From: Nematostella vectensis
Taxonomy: Eukaryota; Cnidaria; Anthozoa; Actiniaria; Edwardsiidae
Direction of reading: 5' to 3'
Length of the DNA stretch: 64,000 bases
NCBI RefSeq assembly: GCF_932526225.1
Contig: NC_064047.1
Coordinates: 8,207,494-8,271,493, forward strand
The notes below the pieces were generated by a model. It had not been told where the DNA came from. It made no database searches and was given only the letters and a program-made list of their open reading frames with translations. Made by a program: the position numbers and the translations under genes. Below are positions 25,140 through 35,571 of the stretch, piece by piece. Numbering within the stretch: position 1 is the first letter of the stretch; each line of letters starts with the position of its first letter.

Positions 25140-25758
25140 TTAAGGTAATTCCCTTGAAATAGTTCTACAACAAAGAATTTTTTTAAACTTTGCATAATAA
25201 TATTGAAGTTAAGGGCTTTCAAAAAATGTAATAAAAAGATGGGGGTACCGACCTCGTTTTCACAACAGAGGGGCGTAGAGTTGACGCGTTTTTACTGATC
25301 GCCCGAGGAAAAATCCCAACTTTTAGTTTTCTTAAAGAATGCCTATAGTCTTCAGAAAATTAAGTTCTGTTTTTCGAGCTACGGAAATCCGGTCTCCCAA
25401 ACAATAACCCGTAGTAGCTAACGTTTAAAACAAATCACACTTAAGAGATCGCACTGAAAGACACTGTTTTCTCCACTATTTATACGGTAAAAAGCGCCAT
25501 TTTGAAGTATTTTTACAGCTTTTAAGAGAAAATAAACAAACTTCTACTACCCAACTTTTTTTCTTCTTTCAGTATATAATTTTTTTGTATATATTTAACT
25601 AATAGAGCAAATAAAAACTGGGGGTAACCGACTTCGTTTTTCTGTCAAAGCGATTTTAAGTAAAAAACGCGCGCCTTTTCGAACGAAAATTCGAACGAAC
25701 AGCGCGCGCCACTATGCGCAGAAAGGGTGCGCAGTGCAATTCAAGGGAATTACCTTAA
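25140..25758. mobile_element. TTAA-flanked MITE, 611 bp
   Basis: The element 25144-25754 lies between TTAA copies (25140-25143 and 25755-25758). The left end GGTAATTCCCTTGAA is exactly inverted at the right end. It contains two related blocks, GGGGGTACCGACCTCGTTTT (about 25,241) and GGGGGTAACCGACTTCGTTTT (about 25,620). No open frame. TTAA suggests mobilisation by a Kolobok- or piggyBac-type transposase. Its ends differ from those of the LATS-intron element. Confidence 0.8.
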
Positions 25759-26004
25759 CTCCACACCATGAGCGGCTTTGCTGGCCAATGGAAATATTCC
25801 ACAGTTTGCACAAGGCTACTCTTGGGCTACACGTGAGGTTCGTTGTAAAAAGGGTACACTATGTGAGCTACACGTGAGGTTCTGTATATAAAAAAAAATC
25901 ACTCCTAACTTTTCCCATACCGGCAACGAACTGGCTGAACCACTTCCATGATATACAGTTATGGATCGAAAGTTCATCGTTTGTTCCAGAGCACATCGAA
26001 TCAA

Positions 26005-26800
26005 ATAAAACAAAAGAAGCAAAGGTAAAAATGTTAACCTGATTTGCTAATTCACTTAACTCATCGATATTACCTTTGGCTTTTATTATAAAGGGAATTT
26101 AAATGGTATTGAATAGCAAAAAAAGACTCTCTTTTAATTTCTCATTTACGTGGCGGGGTATACCAGCCTTTTTCCTATAGAATAAGAAATATCAAATGTG
26201 AATCTATTATTACCATGCCATAAAAGGGGAAATTCTTTCTCGTATATAATGTCCTATAATTGGAGGGATACATTTTTGTTGAATAATGCGCGCATTTCAA
26301 TCCTGTATTACCTACTTTTTACACTATCTTAGTTCAGTTATTATTGTCATATCCCTGACTTAACCTATTTGCCTTTGGTTAGACATTGACCTCGGGGTTT
26401 ACCAAGTCAAACAAAGAAGCAAAGGTAAAAATGTTAACCTGATTTGCTAATTCACTTAACTCATCGATATTACCTTTGGCTATTATAATAAAGGGAATTT
26501 ATATGGTATTGAATAGCAAAAAAAAAGACTCTCTTTTAATTTTTCATTTACGTGGCGGGGTATACCATCCTTTTTTACCTATAAAATAGGAAACATTTAC
26601 AAGAATATGTGTTTTGTATGCCATAAAAGGGGAAATTTTTTATCTTAATGTCCTATAATGGGAGGGATATATTTTGGTTGAATAATGAGAACATTTCAAT
26701 CATGTATTACCTACTTTTTACACGATCTTATTATTGTCATATCCCTGTGTTATGTATTTGCCTTTAGTTAGACATTGACCTCGGGGTTTACCAGATTCTT
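26005..26800. repeat. 400-bp tandem duplication within the left arm
   Basis: AAAGGTAAAAATGTTAACCT occurs at 26,021 and 26,421. The two copies stay aligned to GACATTGACCTCGGGGTTTA near 26,376 and 26,776. The copies differ by scattered substitutions and small indels. The right arm has a single equivalent (about 34,620-34,960). Confidence 0.85.
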
Positions 26801-27819
26801 CAGGGTATCGACGGGAGAGAAGAATGACGAATGGGAATTGAGTATCATTTTTGACACGAGGAAGAATTCCAAAACGTAAATCGGGATAAGTTCGTTTTAA
26901 AATGAGAAAAATGCTTGTTTCTGTTATCATTTGAGTAGATGAAAGAAATTATGGTGATTCACTAGCTGCAACGGATTCTAGAAAATCGCATTCTAGAAAA
27001 TCCGTTTTAAAACCGTGTTTGAAAACCAGAATTACGATGTCCTGACACTCGACTTGCTGAACCCGTTTCTAACGTCATGTGTATTCTATTTCTACAGATT
27101 TTTTTATTCGATACCCAACAAGGAAAAAGTTCAATATTCATGAAGAGAAGTAAAAAATCGGTAAGTTCAATAGTCGGACATGCTCATTTGCATTTGCGGC
27201 TCTTTAATAGATATCTTCTAATTAGTATTTTTGCGAACTTTGAGAAAAAATCTGAATATACATTATTTCGATGCTCAGATCGCTTTTGTTTATCCTACGG
27301 GTTTTTTTCTACTACGCATAAAAGAGATTTTACCGATAGTACATACGGACAGTTGAAATTGTGTAAGAAAATTGTTTGATTTCCGAATAAAATCAAATTT
27401 CTCTACATAAATTATGAGTTTAACGAGTATTGATTAAAAGCTGCACAAAACCCAATATTTGAGACTAATAGGTACGCAGAAAGTGTTTTTTTCTTTAAAC
27501 TTGAAATTTATATACTTCCTTGTGTTATGCCAAAATCACTTTTTTCAAATTAAGTAAAAAGTGAAATAAGAATAGCATTTTGAGCTTTTACATATCACTC
27601 TATGATAGTTTGAATAGAATTCATGGATCTTCATTGTATACGGAAAAAATCACTCGTAGCTGACTTATTACACCACACAGTTATAGCAGCTTAAATTTAG
27701 ATATGGCAACCCAATAAAAAGGATTCGACAGAGTCAAGAGTACTGGGGGCGCCTTATTTTCTGGGAGAGACTTATTCTCATCCTATGCTCACAAAACAAG
27801 GGGTGTCTGTCCGACAATA

Positions 27820-28110
27820 TGTTCAATATCTCGATGTGTAGTGTTCCGCATCTCAATGCTTTGTGTTACGTATCTCGATGTGTTGTGTACCGCATCTCAA
27901 TGTTTGGTGTTCCGTATCTCGATGCTTTGTGTTGCGTATCTCGATGTGTTGTGTTCCGCATCTCAGTGCTTTGTGTTCCGTATCTCGATGTGTTGTTTTC
28001 CGCATCTCAATGCTTTGTGTTGCGTATCTCGATGAGTTGTGGTCCACATCTCCATGCTTTGTGTTACGTATCTCGATGTGTTGTGGTCCGCATTTCGATG
28101 CTTTTTGTTA
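27820..28110. repeat. 22-bp satellite at the inner end of the left arm
   Basis: Alternating half-units CGTATCTCGATGTGTTGTGTTC and CGCATCTCAATGCTTTGTGTTC (22 bp each; dimer 44 bp), about 13 units. All plus frames stay open for stretches, giving spurious ISMLCVxYLDVL peptides. The reverse complement forms the array at 32,305-32,850. Confidence 0.9.
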
Positions 28111-28414
28111 CGTATGTTACGTACGTACACATGGGGATGTGTTTTTTCCTCATCTCAATGCTTTGCAATGCAATGCGTTTAGACCCTAAGACATAGCACT
28201 TAAAACAAACGAATTATCAGTTTTCTGAATAATATTTACAAGTTTTGGATGTCACTGTGATAAGACAGAACAATAGAAATTTTGTTTGGCAAATCTGCTA
28301 AAGTGGCCACGGTAGCGTGCGTTGCATTGTAAAGAAGCTCCGAACTGTGACGAGAGAATGAATATGGATAAAGTTGACTAGAAAAGTCTTCATGATCTCA
28401 ATGGGGAAAAAGAA

Positions 28415-28975
28415 ATAATAAAAAAAAGGCTTTTTTAATGCAGTGACAATATGCCCGACAGTCGGGAAAGGTCCTCAATGGACTAAATGCCCAACACTGT
28501 CGGACATCTTGTCCATTGTAGCCCTTTCCCGACAGCATATAGTAACTTTGATAACGATTTTACAGTGTATTTAATCAAGGGAAAACGTCCAATTCCGACG
28601 AAAAAGCTCAATTCAGATTCGCTTGCCCTTTCTCAACAAATATACAATATTTTGAACTCACTAGGTCGACGATATTTTCGTAAAATAAGAACTGCCGACA
28701 TTTAGCAGCATGTTGAAGAAAATTCCCAAGTGACACCAAAATTACGATATCATAGCGTAAATAGGGGAAAACATTCACTACCGACAACAAAGCTTAATTC
28801 AGATTTTCTTGCCCTTTCTCAGCTAATATAGAATACTTCTAACTCACTAGGTCAATAATTTGCTTGGTTATTTGAAGAAATTGAAAACTGTTGGGCCTTT
28901 AGTCCATTGATGAATTTTTCCGATTGTCGGGAATATAGCCACTGCGTTTTTTAAAGCCTTTTTTTCTTCAGAGTT
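28415..28975. mobile_element. MITE-like element, about 560 bp, with long diverged inverted ends
   Basis: The left arm AAAAAAAGGCTTTTTTAATG...CAGTGACAATATGCCCGACA...TCAATGGACTAAATGCCCAACA pairs, inverted, with TGTTGGGCCTTTAGTCCATTGA...CCGACAATCGG...GCAGTGGC...AAAGCCTTTTTTT at 28,888-28,972. The arms are about 75 bp. The interior holds a direct duplication near 28,575-28,675 and 28,755-28,855 (GCTCAATTCAGATTCGCTTG / GCTTAATTCAGATTTTCTTG). Non-coding. Confidence 0.7.
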
Positions 28976-29009
28976 TTGGATTCCTGGTGGAGTCAGGAGA
29001 ATAACGCGT

Positions 29010-30375
29010 TTATCGGTACAACTCCAAGTGTCTGCGCTCGTGAACACGGCAGTTGCCAGCTTGGTTAAACGCTTTGGAGCAGGACTGGCAGCGATATGGC
29101 TTCACTTGTGTATGTATCCTTATGTGGGCCTGGATTAAGAGAAAGACTTCGTTTGCAAGGTTCCCTAGTTATAAAGAATGTAAGGCACTCATAATAGGGA
29201 GGGGAGGGTACATTTTCTACATCCGCACCTTGTACCTTCAAACCAACCGCTCACAAAAATACACAAATTTTCCCCCAAGTTTTTCACGCATTGCTAAAGG
29301 TCTCTTAGGTATTTTAGAGTACTGACTGACGAATTTAACATAATAAAAGACCCACCTTGAGATAATGCTTGCGCTTTAGCTTCATACCGCACACGGGACA
29401 CCAGACAGGGTTGGGCGGGGGCTTCCTTGTTGGCGTCTCTCCGCCATTCCACTCCTCGTGAACAGACCTACTGTTGTTTGGAACGGTTCGTCCATCTCCA
29501 GGCGGGAAGTCGCCAGCGCCACTTTGGTAAAAGTAGCCATAACCTTGCCGTGACGATTCATTGTCATTTGGGAAAGCACGGTTAGTAGTATTATCTCCAG
29601 CTTGGTAAGTGCTTCGTATGCACGATTTACTGGGGATATGCGATGGGCCAAACGACCGAATTAGTGACGGAACGCTCACTTCTGGCTCGCAGTAAGAACC
29701 CGTGACTTCTTGTGGCACTAGATACTCTATATAAGACCTATACAGAGAAGCATTGTCAAAGCCAACGTCTTGGATTTGGTATGGGTAAGGATTCCATACG
29801 TCGTGGTACTGGAGTTGGTAGTGGTTCCTCGCAGCTCTGCCTGAATGAAATGCTGACGCTTGCGAGATGTAGGAACAGGACCCGGAACCGTCTTCGCTGG
29901 ATCCGGAATACTGCAATTCGTCTTCTGGGGTGTTTTCTTGGGGACTCAAACCTTCATGCTCCTGAGGGCTTCCGTTGGTGCCGCGTTGGGGACTAGATAG
30001 ATCGCTGGGTGGGCATTTCACTTAGTCACGAAGGGTGATAACGCACCAATCACGATAAGGTCTTCTCTCTTGATTGTTCAGGAAGCCGTTACAGATTACT
30101 GTCTGCTCCAACGGCGTAGACATTTCTTTTCTCGGCGTAGACAATTCTTTGTTGTCTTTAATGCCAGGGCAGCATTTTTTATTTGTATTGTTAACATTTT
30201 GGAAGTCTTTATTCCTTACAATGACTGGTATTGGTGTTCCCTTCTGAAAGCTTGCACTATACTGGGACAGAGCGTTATTCCAGTATTCGTAGAGAATACG
30301 AGACGCTTCATGTTCTTCATAAGATGCTTCGTGTTGGTGCGTCTCAAAGCGATGTTCCTTTGTATTGAGTTCCAT
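29010..30375 (-). CDS. Two-finger C2H2 zinc-finger protein with an in-frame TAA between its halves
   Basis: The last two exons are clear: 29356-30021 and 29010-29129, joined GT-AG in phase 0. The junction falls inside the first finger, CPVCGMKLKRKHYLK|AHIRIH (C-x2-C-x12-H-x3-H). A second finger, CQSCSKAFNQAGNCRVHERRH, follows, and the stop is TAA at 29010. Upstream, the same frame is open from ATG 30375 to TAA at 30022-30024 (117 codons) and reopens directly after it without a frame change. The N-terminal part is polar, rich in Ser, Pro, Asn and Tyr, and has no recognised domain. The TAA could be a disabling mutation, lie in an unrecognised intron, or mean translation starts downstream. The likely role is a DNA-binding regulator, from the fingers only. 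The gene sits in the loop of the giant inverted repeat. Confidence 0.6.
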
Positions 30376-30479
30376 TGATTCTACCTTATCACCAATATAT
30401 GTATTATCTGGCAGTTACTGTTTCTTGCTCATAGCGAAGGGATGGTGGTAGGCTACATTAGCAATAGCATTATCATCTG

Positions 30480-30752
30480 CTAAGCCCTGGTTTGAAGTTG
30501 ACGGTTTTCCGTTACACGACCACTTGTGCTGCTCTCTATTGTTAGCTCCAAGGTAGGTACTGGATCGTTGGAGTCACTTGCCTTCGTAAGTCTGGCATGG
30601 CAGGTAAGAGTAGGGTTAAGTTTAGGGTCGTCCTCGTTTTCATTAACCTCACATTTGATGTCAATAGTTTCCTCAGCCTTTCGTTCTTTCATCGTTAATG
30701 GATGGACCGATTTTGAAGTGCACGTTTCATTCAAGGGCTGGGTGTGATGCAT
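30480..30752 (-). CDS. Short acidic upstream ORF, possible 5' exon of the zinc-finger gene
   Basis: ATG at 30752, 90 codons, ending TAG at 30480. The peptide is polar and acidic (EETIDIKCEVNENEDDP) and matches no family I know. It lies 105 bp upstream of the ATG at 30375 on the same strand. A GTAACG near 30,51x could act as a donor into the downstream frame, but the acceptor (...GATAAG|GTAGAATC) is weak. It may instead be a chance frame. Confidence 0.3.
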   Translation of the reverse strand: MHHTQPLNETCTSKSVHPLTMKERKAEETIDIKCEVNENEDDPKLNPTLTCHARLTKASDSNDPVPTLELTIESSTSGRVTENRQLQTRA

Positions 30753-30784
30753 CAGGGAGGAAGTTCGCGTCTCTCTCGACCATT

Positions 30785-30961
30785 CCTTCTGAGGGAACTT
30801 AATAATAATAATGATGATTAATTAATAATTAATAAATAATAATGACAATTAATCAAAAATTATAATACTAATACTAATACTAATGCTAATGCTAATGCTA
30901 ATGCTAATGCTAATGCTAATGCTAATGCTAATGCTAATACTGGTGGTGGTGGTGTAAATGA

Positions 30962-30995
<34 letters not shown>

Positions 30996-31030
30996 GATGA
31001 TAATAATATAATGTTGATGATGATGATGTT
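30785..31030. repeat. Compound microsatellite
   Basis: AATAAT-type repeats pass into a (TAATGC)n hexamer run (about 30,875-30,935), then (GGT)n and (GATGAT)n tracts. No coding content. Confidence 0.9.
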
Positions 31031-31181
31031 AATAATAATTATATTCTCAATTTAATTATATTGAATTGTATTTTCAGGTATTTATATAAAAAATAAGTAG
31101 ATATTAAAAAATATGAAAATTCGAAACAAAAAAAACTATGTTTGGCGGGCGGTTGCGTTATCTAGTGCAATGTCTACATTG

Positions 31182-32285
31182 TTAGTGTCCAGTGTTCTTC
31201 TTATGGATCTTTAACCTCTCGTTTCTTTTCATCTCGTGTTGCCTATAGATCTGTTCAGGATTCTGTTCGAGGTAAGAGTCTGCATTTAGGTGGCATACCC
31301 TAACGTCAAAGAATGCCGATCTCTGTCTTTCCCAGAAACCTCGGGCGTGTATATCCAAGCGGGCGTCGGGAGCTCTGTTTGCGCCCCTGTTCAGTGTTTC
31401 TCCAGTTATTTGTTGAAGGTCTGGTGCCACTGCGACATCGTTGCAGACAGTGCGAATAAGCCCACTCCAAGGTCGCGAATATCATCCGTATCGCTGTTAA
31501 ACAAAACCTCCCCTCTTGCATATCATTGCATGGTCTATATAAAACATATCTCCGCACAAACACACATCTTTGGTAGGTCGGAGATCGGCCAGTTGTGCCG
31601 CATCTTAATCGCGTCCCTGTATTCACGCTTGTTAAGATCATAACCCTGATCTTTTATAGGTATTACAGTGAGCCAGCTTGAGGACCCTTTCTCCGACTCT
31701 AGCTTTGCCGCTCTCAGAGATCTTGGCGATAGACTGTTCTAATTGACTTTTCCCTCCCCTTGAGGACCTCGTTTTTCTTAGTTCCCGCGTGGGATTTTGC
31801 GGAACGCATATCTGCCGCATCTGGAGGTTGATGGTTTTGAGCCACTGTCTGTGAGAGTGACTGACGCCTCGTATTCTAAAGATGACAATTCTGATGGATT
31901 TGCGAGGCCCGGTCCCCCCATACGTACTGGAAGTGCGAGTAAGCTGCGTTCGTCTGTAGAGACTTGGTGGTTTGTGATGGCGGGAATCAGCACTTCAATT
32001 ATTGCATACTCAAGTGGCGCAAATAGGTCGGTGATATCGGGGAGAGTTCTTAAAAAGTACGTCCATCGATGACGCATACCAACGGTGAAAGCGGCGTAGC
32101 TCGCCTGAACCCAGTCCTCGACCTTGTCTCCAACATATTCCTCTAGGAAGGACCTGGATCCAAGAGCTGCACCAAGGTGTGGACTTCAGATGTTATGTTG
32201 ATTGCAGTGTTAGCAGATGCCTCTCTTGCAGCATCCTCTCTGTCGGGCTTGGTAATTAACCAGCACTTTTTCGCATTCGGGTATT
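31182..32285 (-). pseudogene. Reverse transcriptase C-terminal remnant with nuclease-like tail
   Basis: Minus-strand pieces in shifting frames read [20 protein letters not shown] (about 32,285-32,220), [22 protein letters not shown] (from 32,075), [43 protein letters not shown]..., and [20 protein letters not shown] followed by [18 protein letters not shown] (31,400-31,300). The order is RT palm/thumb, then a C-x-C...H...C-like knuckle, then a segment resembling restriction-like endonucleases of R2/NeSL-type elements. I have seen closely similar sequences in cnidarian genomes, but the clade is uncertain. Stops and frameshifts show it is dead. Its 5' end stops where the right-arm satellite begins (about 32,285). 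Confidence 0.75.
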
Positions 32286-32304
32286 ATCCGAGTGCTTGCG
32301 GAAA

Positions 32305-32850
32305 CCGATGCGGAAAACGACACATCGAGATACGGAACACAAAGCATTGAGATGCGGAACATAACACATCGAGATACGGAACACAGCACATCGAGATACG
32401 GAAAACAGCACATCGAGATACGGAACACAAAGCATTGAGATGCGGAACATAACACATCGAGATACGGAACACAAAGCATTGAGATGCGGAAAACAACATA
32501 ACGAGATACGGAACACAAAGCATTGAGATGCGGAAAACAACATAACGAGATACGGAACACAATGCATTGAGATGCGGTACACATCACATCGAGATAGGAA
32601 ACAACATAACGAGATACGGAACACAGCACATCGAGATACGGAACACAAAGCATTGAGATGCGGAACACAGCACATCGAGGTACGGAACACATCACATCGA
32701 GATACGGAACACAAGGCATTGAGATGCGGAACACATCACATCGAGATAGGAAACAACATAACGAGATACGGAACACAGCACATCGAGATACGGAACACAG
32801 CACATCGAGATACGGAACACAGCACATCGAGATACGGAACAGAACACATT
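32305..32850. repeat. 22-bp satellite at the inner end of the right arm
   Basis: Units CGAGATACGGAACACAGCACAT and CATTGAGATGCGGAACACAAAG (reverse complements of the left-arm units), about 25 copies. Minus-strand frames spell the same CCVPYLDVLCSVSR-type peptides, which are repeat artefacts. Confidence 0.9.
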
Positions 32851-35520
32851 GTCGGACAGAAACCCGTTATCGACACTGTAGCAACTTGTTCTGTGGAAGT
32901 CTTACCTGGGTGGGACAAGATGAGAATAAGTCTCTCCCAGTAAATAATGCGCCCCCAGTACTCTTGACTCTCTCTAATCCGGTGGAATGGCGCACGCTGA
33001 TTGGCTGTTGAGCGGTCCGGATCCGGACCGACCACTCACTCGAGAAAAATCAACAACAGAAAGGTATTTAGGAAATTATGTCTATAAGACAAAAGATGTT
33101 GGTAGACTTATACTTTCAAGTTTACTAAGTTTACAGGTTTAAAAGAATACAAAAGAATTGAAAAAAAAATGTTCGCTTTAAAAATCAATTCTTTTGCGGA
33201 CCACTTATCTAAACATATTTTTTACAGAAGGCCAAAATTCCGACGTACAACCGTTGTAGAAAACGCAAGTTTTTTTTTTCTTTTTTCATCCTTTTAAAAG
33301 CACCGCCATATAAGGCTTGTGTTTCTTATTTTTCTCTTTTGGTCTGTTTTTCTCTGTTTTGTGCGTGTATTGTCACGCAGCGATATAAAAAGGAAAATGA
33401 TAAAAAACAACAACAACAGAAAGGTTATTTTTCTACACTGTAATAGCAATTTGTTGCCGCTTTTCTTCAACAATGAGTTTCAATATTTATGCGAATGATT
33501 TCCGAACAAAGAGTGCCTTGCACTATGTCTTTAACAGATGAATATTGTAAATATTAATGGTAAATTACTCTATAGCACAGATCATCGCTAGAAGCTTTCA
33601 TCTTTTAAGCGGCTCATTGGTTCATGACGGGAAAAGAGTTTAGCAATACACTTCTTTTGCAAAAATTGAAAATAAAAATAATTCGAAACATGAAGAAAAC
33701 TTATTTTTTCTGAATGTGATTTTTGGCATAACACAAGGGAGTATATAAAAAAACGTACTTTCTAGGGACTTATTAGTCTCAAATATTGGGTTTCGTGCAG
33801 CTTTTAATTAATGCTCGATAATACTCATAATTTATCTAGAGAAATTCGATTTTATTCGGAAATCAAATAATTTTTATACGATTTCAACTTTCCGTATTTA
33901 CTATCGGTAAAACCTTATCTTTTTTATGCGCAGTAGAAAAAATTACCGTAGGAAAAACAAAATCGATCTCAGCATCGAAATAATGTATATCCAAATTTTT
34001 CTCAAAGTTCGCAAAAATACTAATTAGAACATATCTATTAAAGAGCCGCAAATGCAAATGAGCATACCCGACTATTGAACTTGCCGATTTTTGAGTTCTC
34101 TATGAATATTATTTTTTTCCTTGTTGGTTATTAAATAATAAAAGAATAATAAAAGATCGATAGAAATAGAATAAACATGACGTTTGAAAAGGGTTCAACA
34201 AGTCGAGTGTCAGGACATCACTGTAGTTTAATTCTTGTTTTCAAAAACGGTTTTAAAACGGATATTTTAAAATGTGAGGAAAATAGAGTGAGTTTTATTC
34301 CGTTGCAAGCTAATCGCCATTTAATTTCATAACGAACTTATCCCGGTTTACGTTCTAAACCCCTCCTCATGTGAAAAAAGATACTCAATTCGGAACAATG
34401 AAAAAGCCATTCAAAAAAACATTTTAGAACGGGACTATTTTCTGGAATAAAATTGATTTTTGTTCCATGTGAACAGCTCTTGAATAATCGTTAATGAAAC
34501 TCATCCCAGTATTTGCAAAAACAAGAGCTGTTCTGAAATAAGACTCGTTCTAGCAAAGTTATTTAAAAAAATAAAAAAAATGGCAAAAAAAGAAAACGTG
34601 CTAATCTATAACAGCAAATATACATAACACAGGGATATGACAATAATAAGATCGTGTAAAAAGTAGGTAATACATGATTGAAATGCTCGCATTCTTCAAC
34701 CAAAATATATCCCTCCCATTATAGGACATTACGAAAAAGAATTTCCCCTTTTTTGCCATAAAAATAATAGATTCACATTTAATTTTTCTTATTTTTAAGG
34801 AAAAAGACTGTTAAACCCCGCCAGGTAAATGAGAAATCAAAAGAGAGTCTATTATGCCATTCAATACCATTCAAATTCCCTTTATGGTAATAGTCAACGG
34901 TAATATCGGAGAATTAGGGAATTAGCAAATAAGGTTAACATTTTTCAAGGGCACAAAACGGATCTGTTCCGCAGCCCGTCTTTTTTTTGCTGGCTGGGGA
35001 AATGTTAGACCCCTCGGCTGCTGGGGAAAAATTGTACCGAATGGTTCTGCTGGCAAATTTGTGGAGTCGAACTAGTTGTGCTGGGAATATTTTTGGAGGC
35101 GCTGGGGCGGATGCTTGGGAAATAAATCGTCCCGATCGGTTATACGGGCAATTATTCATGTGCTAAAATGCCTAACCACTGCTGGTAAAGAAAAAATAAT
35201 AATTAACGGTCCCTCCTGGTAAAAAGGAAGATATTTCTCAGTAACTTTTAAAATGGATATTTTCGGCATCAGAACAGATCCAAACGACGAAATATGCCAT
35301 TTTAACGTGTTTCGGTAAGGGCGGCTCGTTATATGCCCTTTTTTTTTTACCTCTACTTCTTTGTTTCACTTGGTTCGATGTGCACTGGAATAAACGATTA
35401 ATCTTTCGATTCACAAGTGGTTCATGGTAGTGGTTCAGCCAGTTCGTTGCCAGTATGGTTAGGGAAGTTAGGAGTGATTTTCTATTTAAACCTATTTAAA
35501 CTATTTAAACGTGTAGTCTC
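32305..35520. repeat. Right arm of the giant inverted repeat
   Basis: Reverse complement of 25,860-28,110 with insertions, so it is about 3.2 kb. Paired landmarks include ACACAAAGCATTGAGATGCG (satellite), AGACTTATTCTCATC inverted at 32,925, TATTAGTCTCAAATATTGGG (33,770), AAAGAGCCGCAAATGCAAAT (34,040), TCCCTCCCATTATAGGACAT (34,710), GTTAACATTTTT (34,935) and GGTTCAGCCAGTTCGTTGCC (35,430). Material with no left-arm partner occurs around 32,990-33,700 and 34,960-35,340. No supported gene. Confidence 0.85.
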
Positions 35521-35571
35521 CCCCAGTATCGTGCAAATTACATAACACTGTTAGCTTACAACTACTTTCAA

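Larger units (their letters stand above)
25860..28110. repeat. Left arm of a giant inverted repeat
   Basis: Read from the outside in, this arm matches the reverse complement of 32,305-35,520. Shared landmarks in order: GGCAACGAACTGGCTGAACCA; GCAAAGGTAAAAATGTTAACC; CTCATTTACGTGGCGGGGT; CCTATAATGGGAGGGATA; the CTCGACTTG block; TTGCATTTGCGGCTCTTTAA; CCCAATATTTGAGACTAATA; the GGGGGCGC/GGGAGAGACTTATTCTCATC block; and finally the 22-bp satellite. A 400-bp part is tandemly duplicated here but not in the right arm. No convincing coding region. Confidence 0.85.

Noticed and set aside
32210-32827. 205-codon cysteine-rich frame, and its counterpart at 27,819-28,196
   Set aside because: Both are translations of the 22-bp satellite on opposite arms; no initiation or splice context.
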